Of a DNA stretch of 9,563 nt, positions 1 to 6,053 are shown piece by piece (positions within the stretch are counted from its first letter, which is position 1; every line of letters begins with the position of its first letter). The translations under genes were made by a program, and so were the position numbers. The stretch lies in NCBI GenBank assembly GCA_016937075.1, contig JAFGWQ010000099.1:1-9563 (forward strand), read 5' to 3'. The notes beneath the pieces were generated by a model that saw nothing but the letters and a program-made list of their open reading frames with translations, ran no database searches and was not told the origin of the DNA. The stretch comes from Campylobacterales bacterium (GTDB lineage Bacteria; Campylobacterota; Campylobacteria; Campylobacterales; Sulfurovaceae).

Positions 1-2
1 AA

Positions 3-16
3 AGCGATGGTTCGCT
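3..16 (-). terminator. Possible weak terminator hairpin at the window edge
   Basis: Five-base arms AGCGA and TCGCT (3-7 and 12-16) flank a four-base loop. Read on the minus strand, the hairpin lies downstream of the RMD1-family gene and is followed by TTT, where the window ends. The stem is short and the rest of the T-run cannot be seen, so this is only a possible transcription end. Confidence 0.3.
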
Positions 17-22
17 AAAATA

Positions 23-46
23 TCATATGACATTTATGTCATATGA
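23..46. terminator. Perfect 11-base inverted repeat just after the RMD1-family gene
   Basis: The arms TCATATGACAT (23-33) and ATGTCATATGA (36-46) are exact reverse complements separated by two bases. The repeat begins three bases beyond the stop codon of the minus-strand RMD1-family gene, and on that strand it is followed by TATTTTAG. That position and short T-tract suggest an intrinsic terminator, but the stem is AT-rich. A protein-binding palindrome is the alternative. Confidence 0.45.
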
Positions 47-49
47 CGG

Positions 50-814
50 CTAACCTAGCATCTCGATCAAGCCCATAATAATTTCTACGGCTATCAAAAT
101 AATTATTATCCATTCAAGGAATTCACTTCTTTTGTGATTGATCAAATCCATTACAAGCATAATATCTTCTTTTATTTGAGAAAGTTTAGACAAAGCTATT
201 TCATGCCTATCATGCAATTCTAATATTTTGGCAAGCGAATTATATAAGTGTTCAGCCTCTTCGTTATCCCATAGAATATTTGGTTTGTCCAATAGTAGCA
301 GTTTGCCGATCATATCATGACGAGTTAATACTAATTGTTTTGCAAATTCCATTAGATGCGCACGGCTGATCGCTTTTGATATATAAGTCGATTCTATTAT
401 ATTTCGACTTTTTGTAAAAATTGTATCCAGTTTTTTTTCATATTTTTCCAAACCTACACTCTGTGCAACCGATAAAGCTATAATATCAAAATTAAGTTCG
501 GATCGTTCTTTTAAGACTATCTCTTCATTTGTGATCAAAAATGAAGTCGGAAGTTTGGCATCTATTCTAATTGTATAATCTTGCGTTATATCATCATGCT
601 GCACGACAATACCCAATGTTTTCAATGTGTTATGAATCTTTTGTTTATCATCCGCAATAATTGCCAATACTTCAAACGGCAGTAATACTATATATAGATC
701 ATCATTAAATCCGTAATAACCGTTTTCAATACCTTTATTGAGTTTGATATTTAATAAATCTTCTATTTTTGTTTTGGTTATTTTTTTACGGAGACCTAGG
801 GCTAAGAGATTCAT
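50..814 (-). CDS. RMD1/YagE (DUF155) family protein with C-terminal membrane anchor
   Basis: This 254-residue protein resembles the RMD1/YagE family. The visible family features are the block SVAQSVGLEKYE (about residues 115-126), the stretch LLLLDKPNILWDNEEAEHLY (about 172-191), a charged, probably helical region after it, and a single hydrophobic C-terminal segment (about 233-253) preceded by EFLEW. The bacterial members have no firm biochemical role; yeast Rmd1 and related proteins act on organelle membranes, but that should not be transferred here. The tail segment implies anchoring in the inner membrane with a cytoplasmic body. A start four codons upstream (826) is possible, but it lacks a Shine-Dalgarno sequence, whereas GAGGTG lies seven bases before the ATG at 814. 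The gene follows the ybgC-like gene on the same strand after 53 bases, so co-transcription is possible. Confidence 0.85.
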   Translation of the reverse strand: MNLLALGLRKKITKTKIEDLLNIKLNKGIENGYYGFNDDLYIVLLPFEVLAIIADDKQKIHNTLKTLGIVVQHDDITQDYTIRIDAKLPTSFLITNEEIVLKERSELNFDIIALSVAQSVGLEKYEKKLDTIFTKSRNIIESTYISKAISRAHLMEFAKQLVLTRHDMIGKLLLLDKPNILWDNEEAEHLYNSLAKILELHDRHEIALSKLSQIKEDIMLVMDLINHKRSEFLEWIIIILIAVEIIMGLIEMLG

Positions 815-842
815 AATACACCTCATTTTAGGATATATACTA

Positions 843-848
843 ATTATA
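843..848 (-). promoter_or_regulatory. Possible -10 element for the RMD1-family gene
   Basis: A perfect TATAAT is read on the minus strand, 28 bases upstream of the ATG at 814, inside the short gap behind the thioesterase gene. No convincing -35 is seen and the area is AT-rich, so chance occurrence is likely enough to keep confidence low. Confidence 0.3.
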
Positions 849-867
849 ATTAAACTAACTCTTTATG

Positions 868-1248
868 TCAAACACCGCCGAACATCTCTTTCATAATTGC
901 TGCACTCTCTTGGCTAAACCTGGCAGGCTTTCCATTTTTGACAAAAACCAAAGTACTTGTCATACTAAATAGCTTTTCTTCATCTTTCCAAATCTCTTGT
1001 TTGAGTTCTAGTGATGCACCGCCAAGTTTCAATATCTCATGGCTTACTTCAAGCATATCGCCTAGTTTGGCAGGCTTGATAAAATCGGCATCTATATGTT
1101 TGACTACAAAATGCCCACCGTCAATAGCAGGGCTGGAACCTCTGGCAAAAAAGAGCTCACTTCTTGCCCTCTCGCAAAATTTGAGATAATTTGCATGATA
1201 TACTATGCCGCCGGCATCGGTATCATCGTAATAAATTCTAAAGCGCAT
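868..1248 (-). CDS. ybgC: YbgC-type acyl-CoA thioesterase (hotdog fold)
   Basis: This 126-residue single-domain protein opens with the 4-hydroxybenzoyl-CoA thioesterase/YbgC signature: YYDDTDAGGIVYHANYLKF, residues 6-24. By alignment from memory with E. coli YbgC, Tyr7, Asp11 and His18 match the active-site Tyr14, Asp18 and His25. The family hydrolyses acyl-CoA or acyl-ACP thioesters in the cytoplasm. In many proteobacteria the gene sits with tol-pal, and the E. coli protein is linked to phospholipid metabolism. No tol-pal genes are visible here. The start is supported by AAAGG six to seven bases upstream of the ATG. The length is normal for the family and no defects are seen. It is probably the first gene of a two-gene unit with the RMD1-family gene. 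The substrate cannot be told from sequence. Confidence 0.9.
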   Translation of the reverse strand: MRFRIYYDDTDAGGIVYHANYLKFCERARSELFFARGSSPAIDGGHFVVKHIDADFIKPAKLGDMLEVSHEILKLGGASLELKQEIWKDEEKLFSMTSTLVFVKNGKPARFSQESAAIMKEMFGGV

Positions 1249-1273
1249 CTTTTACCTTTGATGTGTTTATGTT

Positions 1274-1279
1274 ACTATA
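1274..1279 (-). promoter_or_regulatory. Probable -10 element of the ybgC-like gene
   Basis: TATAGT is read on the minus strand 25 bases upstream of the start codon at 1248, with T-rich sequence upstream and no recognisable -35. That fits the loose -35 requirement of Campylobacterota sigma-70 promoters. The rest of the 210-base divergent intergenic region holds an imperfect inverted repeat (1350-1357 with 1370-1377) of unknown meaning. Confidence 0.4.
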
Positions 1280-1422
1280 TCTAAAAAATCTTTAAGATTA
1301 TTCTCGTAAAGCATGCGGCAACATATACCCTATCTCAAAAGACAAATATATGCTCTCACGTTGGAATAAGAGAGTATTGAATTGTCGAATTTGTGTTTTT
1401 GGCGGGTTTTTGGTATTTGTGT

Positions 1423-1428
1423 TATAAT
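1423..1428 (+). promoter_or_regulatory. Extended -10 promoter of the exported four-cysteine protein gene
   Basis: TGT followed directly by TATAAT makes a perfect extended -10 element. T-rich patches upstream stand in for a -35. Transcription would start near 1435 and give a leader of roughly 24 bases containing the AAAGGA ribosome-binding site (1448-1453) before the ATG at 1459. Confidence 0.6.
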
Positions 1429-1458
1429 TCATAAAAATTTTATACATAAAGGATAACA

Positions 1459-1845
1459 ATGCTTCGTAAATATATGATAATAGGAATGCTTAGTATAGCT
1501 ATTCTTTGGGGGGCAGGTATAACTTCTGATACAATCGGTAAAATTGTATCAACGGGGTGTGAGAGTGGTTTTAATAATATGTTTAAAAATAATCCAAATT
1601 TTCATAATATTGCCGACCAAAGACCGATAACTGCTAAAGCAGTATGCGAATGTACTCAAACTAACTTCCTAAATGACAAAAAGCTTGTGAATTATTTAGA
1701 TAACAATAGTGACCAAGTAGGCAAAATGTTTCAAAATAAAAACTCTCTGGGGTATTCTTATTTTTCAATGCGTTTGTCGCAATCCATGCTCTCATGTATC
1801 GCTGGGGAATTAGACAGATCGCTAGCAGCGACAAAATTGCAATAA
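1459..1845 (+). CDS. Small exported protein with four cysteines, function unknown
   Basis: This 128-residue protein has a basic N-terminus followed by a hydrophobic run (MIIGMLSIAILWGAG, residues 6-20), read as a signal peptide or membrane anchor. The remaining part carries four cysteines, Cys34, Cys63, Cys65 and Cys113, with Cys63 and Cys65 in a CECTQ motif after a conserved-looking ITAKAV. Such a spacing would suit two disulfides in the periplasm. I do not recognise a named family; small secreted proteins with a similar C-x-C motif occur in several proteobacteria. The gene has its own promoter and an AAAGGA ribosome-binding site six bases from the ATG. It is the only plus-strand gene between two minus-strand units, and its stop codon lies seven bases from the stop of the convergent ABC permease gene. 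No function can be assigned. Confidence 0.75.
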   Translation: MLRKYMIIGMLSIAILWGAGITSDTIGKIVSTGCESGFNNMFKNNPNFHNIADQRPITAKAVCECTQTNFLNDKKLVNYLDNNSDQVGKMFQNKNSLGYSYFSMRLSQSMLSCIAGELDRSLAATKLQ

Positions 1846-1863
1846 TTTATGTTTAATTTTGTC
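1830..1863 (+). terminator. AT-rich hairpin at the convergent gene ends
   Basis: The arms GACAAAATT (1830-1838) and AATTTTGTC (1855-1863) are perfect complements around a 16-base loop that holds both stop codons. On the plus strand the second arm is followed by TATTTTGCAATTTTT, consistent with an intrinsic terminator for the four-cysteine protein gene. A competing 10-base pairing, AAAATTGCAA (1833-1842) with TTGCAATTTT (1868-1877), shares the first arm. No T-run follows on the minus strand. Confidence 0.45.
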
Positions 1864-2665
1864 TATTTTGCAATTTTTCAAATATCAAAAACAGCATAAG
1901 CGATACTGCGCTTACCAGTATAATAGTAGCTCCGGATGTCAGATCGAACATATAAGATATCCAGAGCCCCAAAACCGTAAATATAGAAGCTATAAATCCT
2001 GATAAAAACATCATACCAAAAAGATTTTTAGATAATTTTTCTGCTATATAAACAGGTATAGTAAGCATAGCGATGACTAGTATAAGCCCGACTACTTTGA
2101 TAGCTATGACAATAGTTAATGCGGAGATGACCAATATGAGTGTATAAAACAGAGGAACATTGATACCTCTAAGTGAAGCAAACTCACTATCATAAGAGAC
2201 CGATAAAATCTCTCTATACCATATAGTCACTATAGCTACTACAATCAAAAGCAATCCGCCCATATAATATAAGTCATCCAAGCTCACAGCCAATATGGAG
2301 CCAAACAGATAGCTAAGCAGGTCAACATTATAACCAGGGGTAAGGTCAATAAGAATTACCCCTATCGCCATCCCGACAGCCCATATGAGGCCAATAAAAG
2401 TATCTATTCTATGTCTATGTTTTAGCGTCAAGAATGCCATCAATAAAGCAGCACCTACGGCAAAAATAGAAGCCCCCGCAAATATAGGAATCCCCAAAAA
2501 CAGAGCCAAACCAATTCCGCCGTAAGCAGTGTGAGCGATACCGCCCGCTAAAAATACCATGCGGTTGACTACGACAAGAGAGCCTATGATGCCGGACGCT
2601 AAGCTTACCAATATTCCCGCAATGATAGCATGCTGCATAAATTCAAATGAAAGTGCTTCTATCAT
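1853..2665 (-). CDS. Metal (zinc/manganese-type) ABC transporter permease
   Basis: This 270-residue, strongly hydrophobic protein has about seven to eight predicted membrane helices and belongs to the ABC-3 (ZnuB/MntB-like) permease family. Recognisable blocks are the N-terminal HAIIAGILVSLASGIIGSLV, the region DTFIGLIWAVGMAIGVILI, and the conserved VVGLILVIAMLTIPVYIAE near residue 190-210, the counterpart of the ATPase-facing loop. It forms the inner-membrane channel of the importer encoded by this operon. Its ATG lies within an ATGA overlap with the stop of the ATPase gene (four shared bases), which indicates translational coupling. The ribosome-binding site AGGTAAGAG lies inside the ATPase coding end. 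Zinc is the more likely substrate because of the binding protein's His-rich loop, but manganese or iron cannot be excluded. Its end is convergent with the neighbouring plus-strand gene. Confidence 0.92.
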   Translation of the reverse strand: MIEALSFEFMQHAIIAGILVSLASGIIGSLVVVNRMVFLAGGIAHTAYGGIGLALFLGIPIFAGASIFAVGAALLMAFLTLKHRHRIDTFIGLIWAVGMAIGVILIDLTPGYNVDLLSYLFGSILAVSLDDLYYMGGLLLIVVAIVTIWYREILSVSYDSEFASLRGINVPLFYTLILVISALTIVIAIKVVGLILVIAMLTIPVYIAEKLSKNLFGMMFLSGFIASIFTVLGLWISYMFDLTSGATIILVSAVSLMLFLIFEKLQNRQN

Positions 2666-3384
2666 GATCTCTTACCTAAAAGTTGGAGTAGTTCAACTTC
2701 ACAAAAATGACCTTGCGGATGCAGAGAAAATCTGCTTTTTGCCTCTGTCATATCGTGAAATGCAATGGTTTTGTTGATATATGCTACTTTGTTGGCATAT
2801 TCCATTGTGATTGATATATCATGGCTTACTACTATTATAGTCATTGTTTTGTTTAATTCTTTGAGTAGGTCATAAATCTGTTTTTGACCGCTAGCGTCTA
2901 TACTTGAAGTCGGCTCATCAAGTATTACAACTGAGGGATGGGAACATAAGGCTCTTGCTATCATAACTCGTTGTCTTTGACCGCCGGAAAGTGAGCCTAT
3001 CCTATGCTTGGCATACTCTTCCATCCCTACTTCCCTTAGTGCTTCCATGGCACATGCAGTTTCATATTTGCCATATCCAAAAATAGGCCGTTTTGTGTAG
3101 CTATGTCCCATGAGCACTACCTCTATAGCAGTTACGGGGAAATCCATATTGATATTGGTATTTTGCGGTACGTATCCTATGGTCATAGAGTCGTCAATAA
3201 AATCTATAGCACCTGATTGCGGTTTGAGAATACCAAGTATAAGTTTGAGAAGTGTTGATTTGCCACCCCCATTTGGTCCTATGATGGCTAGAAAATCATC
3301 TTTTTCTATTTTGAGATTAATATTGTCCAATACCTTTTCTTCATTGTAGCCAAAAGAGAGATTTATGATATCGATTACGCTCAT
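2662..3384 (-). CDS. Metal ABC transporter ATP-binding protein
   Basis: This 240-residue nucleotide-binding subunit is complete. It has Walker A GPNGGGKST (residues 36-44), Q-loop Gln74 in YVPQN, ABC signature LSGGQRQR (132-139), Walker B VVILDEP (152-158) and switch His188 in VVSHD. The C-terminal HFCEVELL is typical of the zinc/manganese ATPase group. It acts on the cytoplasmic face as a dimer, powering the permease encoded immediately downstream, with which it overlaps by four bases. The gap to the upstream binding-protein gene is only four bases, so all three genes should be one transcript. The ribosome-binding site is weak and lies in the end of the binding-protein gene, again suggesting coupling. 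No key residue is missing. Confidence 0.95.
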   Translation of the reverse strand: MSVIDIINLSFGYNEEKVLDNINLKIEKDDFLAIIGPNGGGKSTLLKLILGILKPQSGAIDFIDDSMTIGYVPQNTNINMDFPVTAIEVVLMGHSYTKRPIFGYGKYETACAMEALREVGMEEYAKHRIGSLSGGQRQRVMIARALCSHPSVVILDEPTSSIDASGQKQIYDLLKELNKTMTIIVVSHDISITMEYANKVAYINKTIAFHDMTEAKSRFSLHPQGHFCEVELLQLLGKRS

Positions 3385-3388
3385 GGTT

Positions 3389-4276
3389 CTACTTGGAAGT
3401 ATTGACAGCTATAGCACGAGCTAATCCGATAAGATTAGCTGACCAATCAGCAGCCAGAGGGGATGCTTTGATGACGCTTATATGAAGCTGTGAAGCAATG
3501 AGGCGAGCACTTTTGTCTGAAAACTCAGGCTGGGTGAATATCGCTCTGATATTTTCTTTTTTGGCTTGTACGATAAGTTTACTCAATGCTGAAGGTTTTG
3601 GCTCTTTGCCCTCAACCTCTATGGGTACTTGTATCAGTCCGTACGATTGGGCAAAATATCCCCATGCAGGATGGAATACCATGAATTTTGAGCCTTTTGG
3701 AGTGTTTTTAAGGATAGAGCGTATCTCTTGATCTGTTGCTACTATTTTTTGGAGCAATTTACGATAATTAGCCTCATAATAAGCTTTATTCGTTGGATCT
3801 GCTTGTATTAGTGCTTGCACAGTATTTGCGGCTATTATCTTGATATTTGCCGGCGATGTCCATATATGAGGATCTTTGCCATCTTCTTCATCTTCGTTAT
3901 GATCTTTTCCGTGATGTTCATCCTCATCGTGATGATGTGCAACCATATCAATTCTTTTTATTCCTCTAGAAGAATCTATGATCTTCATTTTTGGATTTTG
4001 AGCTTTAAATTTTGCCAGCCATGCATGTTCGAATTCTACACCGATGCTTAGATAAAGTTTGGCATGCGACAAGGCTATCATTTGAGCAGGTTTTGGCTCA
4101 TACGAGTGTGGAGAGCTACCTGGCTTGACCATTAAAAGAACATCTATTTTATCTCCGCCAATAGCCTTAGTAATACTTTCTTGTGGTAATACGCTCACAG
4201 CTACCGTGGTTTTGCCAAATAAAAAAGAGCTCATCAAAAGCGGCAAAAAAAGTTTGAAAAATATATTTAGTTTCAT
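3389..4276 (-). CDS. znuA: Zinc-type ABC transporter periplasmic binding protein (ZnuA-like)
   Basis: This 295-residue cluster 9 (A-I) substrate-binding protein has a signal peptide (KLNIFFKLFLPLLMSSFLFG). Likely metal ligands are His57 (SSPHSYEP), His137 (DPHIW), His202 (VFHPAWGY) and Asp277 (AADWSANL). The His/Asp/Glu-rich stretch at residues 114-135 is characteristic of zinc-specific ZnuA proteins and is thought to act as a metal-capturing or sensing loop. It delivers metal to the permease and ATPase encoded just downstream, where the gene order is A-C-B. The longest reading frame would start at a TTG (4297), but the ATG at 4276 has AAGGA eight bases upstream and begins the signal peptide cleanly. 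There is no lipoprotein cysteine, so a soluble periplasmic protein is expected. Expression may be controlled by a Zur/Fur-type repressor, but I cannot identify a binding site with confidence. Confidence 0.92.
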   Translation of the reverse strand: MKLNIFFKLFLPLLMSSFLFGKTTVAVSVLPQESITKAIGGDKIDVLLMVKPGSSPHSYEPKPAQMIALSHAKLYLSIGVEFEHAWLAKFKAQNPKMKIIDSSRGIKRIDMVAHHHDEDEHHGKDHNEDEEDGKDPHIWTSPANIKIIAANTVQALIQADPTNKAYYEANYRKLLQKIVATDQEIRSILKNTPKGSKFMVFHPAWGYFAQSYGLIQVPIEVEGKEPKPSALSKLIVQAKKENIRAIFTQPEFSDKSARLIASQLHISVIKASPLAADWSANLIGLARAIAVNTSK

Positions 4277-4307
4277 TATTTGAATCCTTGTAAGCAATAA
4301 TTGAACT

Positions 4308-4313
4308 CTTATA
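4308..4313 (-). promoter_or_regulatory. Possible -10 element of the metal-transport operon
   Basis: TATAAG is read on the minus strand 31 bases before the ATG at 4276. Where a -35 would be expected, the sequence runs into the first palindromic repeat (4328-4355) and offers no good match. Either this promoter works without a -35 or the true start is elsewhere. Confidence 0.35.
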
Positions 4314-4327
4314 AATAATGTTGTAAT

Positions 4328-4355
4328 TAGACCCTGAAATAAATTCAGGGCGACG
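4328..4355 (-). repeat. Palindromic repeat copy 1 (28 bases, inverted relative to the others)
   Basis: Read on the minus strand this is CGTC, arm GCCCTGAA, loop TTTAT, arm TTCAGGGT, CTA. The stem is eight pairs with one G-T at the base. It shares exact geometry with the copies at 4365, 4850 and 8308. It faces copy 2 across nine bases, making a 65-base inverted pair upstream of the metal-transport operon. Confidence 0.75.
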
Positions 4356-4364
4356 GTTCAGTCT

Positions 4365-4392
4365 TGTCATTCTGAACTTGTTTCAGAATCTA
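4365..4392 (+). repeat. Palindromic repeat copy 2 (28 bases)
   Basis: TGTC, arm ATTCTGAA, loop CTTGT, arm TTCAGAAT, CTA. The stem is eight perfect pairs around five bases. With copy 1 it forms a head-to-head doublet in which the two elements are about three-quarters identical in inverted orientation. No T-run follows on either strand, so it is not a typical intrinsic terminator. Confidence 0.8.
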
Positions 4393-4410
4393 AAAATGTT
4401 TCATCAGAGT

Positions 4411-4462
4411 ATTCAATTGAATTTTACCCAAAAAATGTCTTTTTTATACATAGTCTGACTAT
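4411..4462. promoter_or_regulatory. Two short palindromes in the divergent intergenic region
   Basis: ATTCAATTGAAT (4411-4422) is a perfect 12-base palindrome. ATAGTCTGACTAT (4450-4462) is a 13-base palindrome with one central base. They lie in the 320-base region between the divergent metal-transport operon and the Cys-rich protein gene, so they are candidate operator sites. Neither matches a consensus that I can name, and short palindromes are common in AT-rich DNA. Confidence 0.25.
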
Positions 4463-4544
4463 TTTTTGCAACTTAGTCGCAATTATAAAAATTTGAAAAA
4501 CAATGCATAACTATTTGTTTTATCTTTATTTTATCTATATTCGC

Positions 4545-4550
4545 TATTAT
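4545..4550 (+). promoter_or_regulatory. Probable -10 element of the Cys-rich protein gene
   Basis: TATTAT differs from the consensus at one base and is preceded by spaced T-rich patches (about 4514-4536), the pattern expected for Campylobacterota promoters that lack a -35. The leader would be about 40 bases and ends in AAAAGGA (4583-4589), seven bases before the ATG. Confidence 0.4.
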
Positions 4551-4596
4551 CGCCGTGCATTACCCAATGGAGTAATAAATTATAAAAGGAAAAAAA

Positions 4597-4845
4597 ATGA
4601 CAACTATAATAGTAGACAAAGAATGCAAATGTTTTAAAGAAAGCGATTTTGAAAATAATCAATCATTCCAATCCAAAGATGAAGCATTGCTAAGAGCCAA
4701 ATATATGGTAGATTATATGAATAATGAATTTTGCCACAAGCATAATTTTGCGCTAAGTGAAGTTGATGATACGCTTCTCATCACAGTGAGCATGAATGAA
4801 GTCAAGCCAAAAAGCGGCTGTTGCGGTGGAGGCCACTGCTCATAA
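4597..4845 (+). CDS. Small Cys-rich protein with C-terminal CCGGGHC motif, function unknown
   Basis: This 82-residue soluble protein has no signal peptide. It contains six cysteines: Cys10 and Cys12 (ECKC), Cys46 (FCHKH, beside two histidines), and Cys75, Cys76 and Cys81 in the C-terminal tail GCCGGGHCS. The Cys/His content suggests binding of zinc, copper or an iron-sulfur centre, but no named domain is recognised. The middle part (KDEALLRAKYMVDYMNNEFC) looks helical. I believe similar short proteins ending in a GCCGGGHC-like tail occur in other Campylobacterota, from memory only. A strong AAAAGGA ribosome-binding site precedes the ATG. The gene is divergent from the zinc-type uptake operon across 320 bases, which makes a link to metal handling attractive but unproven. 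Palindromic repeat copy 3 follows its stop by four bases. Confidence 0.75.
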   Translation: MTTIIVDKECKCFKESDFENNQSFQSKDEALLRAKYMVDYMNNEFCHKHNFALSEVDDTLLITVSMNEVKPKSGCCGGGHCS

Positions 4846-4849
4846 GCAT

Positions 4850-4877
4850 TGTCATCCCAAACTAGATTTGGGATCCA
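4850..4877 (+). repeat. Palindromic repeat copy 3 (28 bases)
   Basis: TGTC, arm ATCCCAAA, loop CTAGA, arm TTTGGGAT, CCA. The stem is eight perfect pairs. It lies in the 46-base gap between two convergent genes, a position where it might slow transcription. However, the T-run needed for an intrinsic terminator is absent next to the stem on both strands. A separate T7 tract on the minus strand (4888-4882) lies between it and the stop of the beta-propeller gene. Confidence 0.8.
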
Positions 4878-4891
4878 ATATAAAAAAAGAG

Positions 4892-6037
4892 TCATCTTTT
4901 GATGCTGTATCGGATGCTATAGATGACATTGGCCTTGTCGTCTGATATCAGAAGAGAACCATCTGGCATAACCATCAGATCGACAGGTCTCCCCCATGAG
5001 ATAATGCCATCTAGCCAACCTTCGGCAAAGACACTGTATGATGGAAAATTATTTTTATCAAAGCTGACAAGCGTGATACGATACCCCAATGGCGGAACAC
5101 GATTCCATGAGCCGTGTTCAGCGATAAATATTTGATTTTTATACTTTTTTGGAAATTGACTGCCCGTATAAAAGCGCATACCCAAAGCAGCGACATGAGG
5201 ACCGAGTTCTTTCACCGGTTTAGTAAAATCAGTACACTTTTTTCCCCTACCAAATTTAGGGTCAATAATATTATTGCCGTGGCAATATGGGAAACCAAAG
5301 TGCATACCTTTTTTAGGGGCCATATTGAGCTCATCAGGAGGTGCATTATTGCCCATCCAATCTCGACCATTATCTGTAAAAAAAAGATTGTGATTTATAG
5401 GGTGCCAATCGAAACCTACACTATTTCTTATACCTTTTGCGAAGATCTCCAACCCTGTACCATCTGGTTTCATTCGCATAATGGAAGCATAGCGAGGATC
5501 GTCAGGATCGCAGATATTACAAGGAGCACCAACTGGTACATAAAGATATCCATCAGGCCCGAAGCGAATAAACTTCCAGCCATGATGAGTCTCTTTGGGG
5601 AAAGTATCATTGACGACTACGGGAGCGGGCGGGTTATCGAGCCGGCTTTCGATAGCGTTAAAACGTAAGATACGGCCAATCTCAGCAACATAAAGTGCAC
5701 CATCACGAAAAGCAACTCCATTTGGACTGTTGAGCCCGCTAGCTATGACGAAATGCCTATCGGCAAGAAAGTCGCCGTTAGTGTCTTGAATTGCATATAC
5801 TTTCCCCTCACTACGGGAACCGACAAAGATAGTGCCGCGCTGTCCGATAGCAAGCGAACGGGCACCTTTGATGTCACTAGCATAGATGTCGATATGAAAA
5901 CCGGGTGGCAGCTTAATAGTCTTTAGCTTATCTGGGAGTTTGTCTGCATATATAGGCGAAAAGAACACCGCAAGAAAAAAAGCAATATTCATTATCTGCA
6001 ACACTGATATTGCCCGGCAGCGTATTTTTGTATGCAT
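4892..6037 (-). CDS. Periplasmic sorbosone-dehydrogenase-family beta-propeller (PQQ-type sugar dehydrogenase-like)
   Basis: This 381-residue protein has a signal peptide ending about Ala31 (FFSPIYA before DK). Its repeated blades fit the PQQ-dependent sugar/L-sorbosone dehydrogenase-like family. Visible family marks are HHGWKFIRFGPDGYLYVPVG (from residue 151), the paired cysteines in APCNICDPDDPRYA (Cys173, Cys176), NGRDWMGNNAPPDELN (223-238), PYCHGN with a later Cys268, ALGMRFYTG, and IFIAEHGSWNR (305-313). By analogy with soluble glucose dehydrogenase, a histidine of the HHGW region could be the catalytic base, but substrate and cofactor are unproven. No haem c site (CxxCH) is present. The ATG at 6061 overlaps the SDR gene but has no good ribosome-binding site. 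The ATG at 6037 has AGGA eight bases upstream and starts the signal peptide sensibly. It lies 16 bases after the SDR gene, so an operon is likely. Confidence 0.88.
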   Translation of the reverse strand: MHTKIRCRAISVLQIMNIAFFLAVFFSPIYADKLPDKLKTIKLPPGFHIDIYASDIKGARSLAIGQRGTIFVGSRSEGKVYAIQDTNGDFLADRHFVIASGLNSPNGVAFRDGALYVAEIGRILRFNAIESRLDNPPAPVVVNDTFPKETHHGWKFIRFGPDGYLYVPVGAPCNICDPDDPRYASIMRMKPDGTGLEIFAKGIRNSVGFDWHPINHNLFFTDNGRDWMGNNAPPDELNMAPKKGMHFGFPYCHGNNIIDPKFGRGKKCTDFTKPVKELGPHVAALGMRFYTGSQFPKKYKNQIFIAEHGSWNRVPPLGYRITLVSFDKNNFPSYSVFAEGWLDGIISWGRPVDLMVMPDGSLLISDDKANVIYSIRYSIKR

Positions 6038-6053
6038 GATTATTTTCCTGATC

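Noticed and set aside
3900..3966. The His/Asp/Glu-rich stretch of the binding protein as a low-complexity or frameshift artefact
   Set aside because: The frame continues into the conserved DPHIW motif, and such loops are standard in zinc-specific ZnuA proteins.
4167..4370. 67-codon minus-strand open frame covering the start of the znuA-like gene
   Set aside because: It overlaps the signal-peptide region in another frame, and its first part is translated from the palindromic repeats, which is a common source of spurious proteins.
4850..4877. Palindromic repeat copy 3 as a bidirectional intrinsic terminator
   Set aside because: The hairpin is strong and well placed between convergent genes, but no T-run follows the stem directly on either strand, and its shape is shared with copies at non-terminator positions.
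5114..5668. 184-codon plus-strand open frame
   Set aside because: It lies entirely antisense to the well-supported sorbosone-dehydrogenase-like gene, shows no family features and is a reading-frame shadow.
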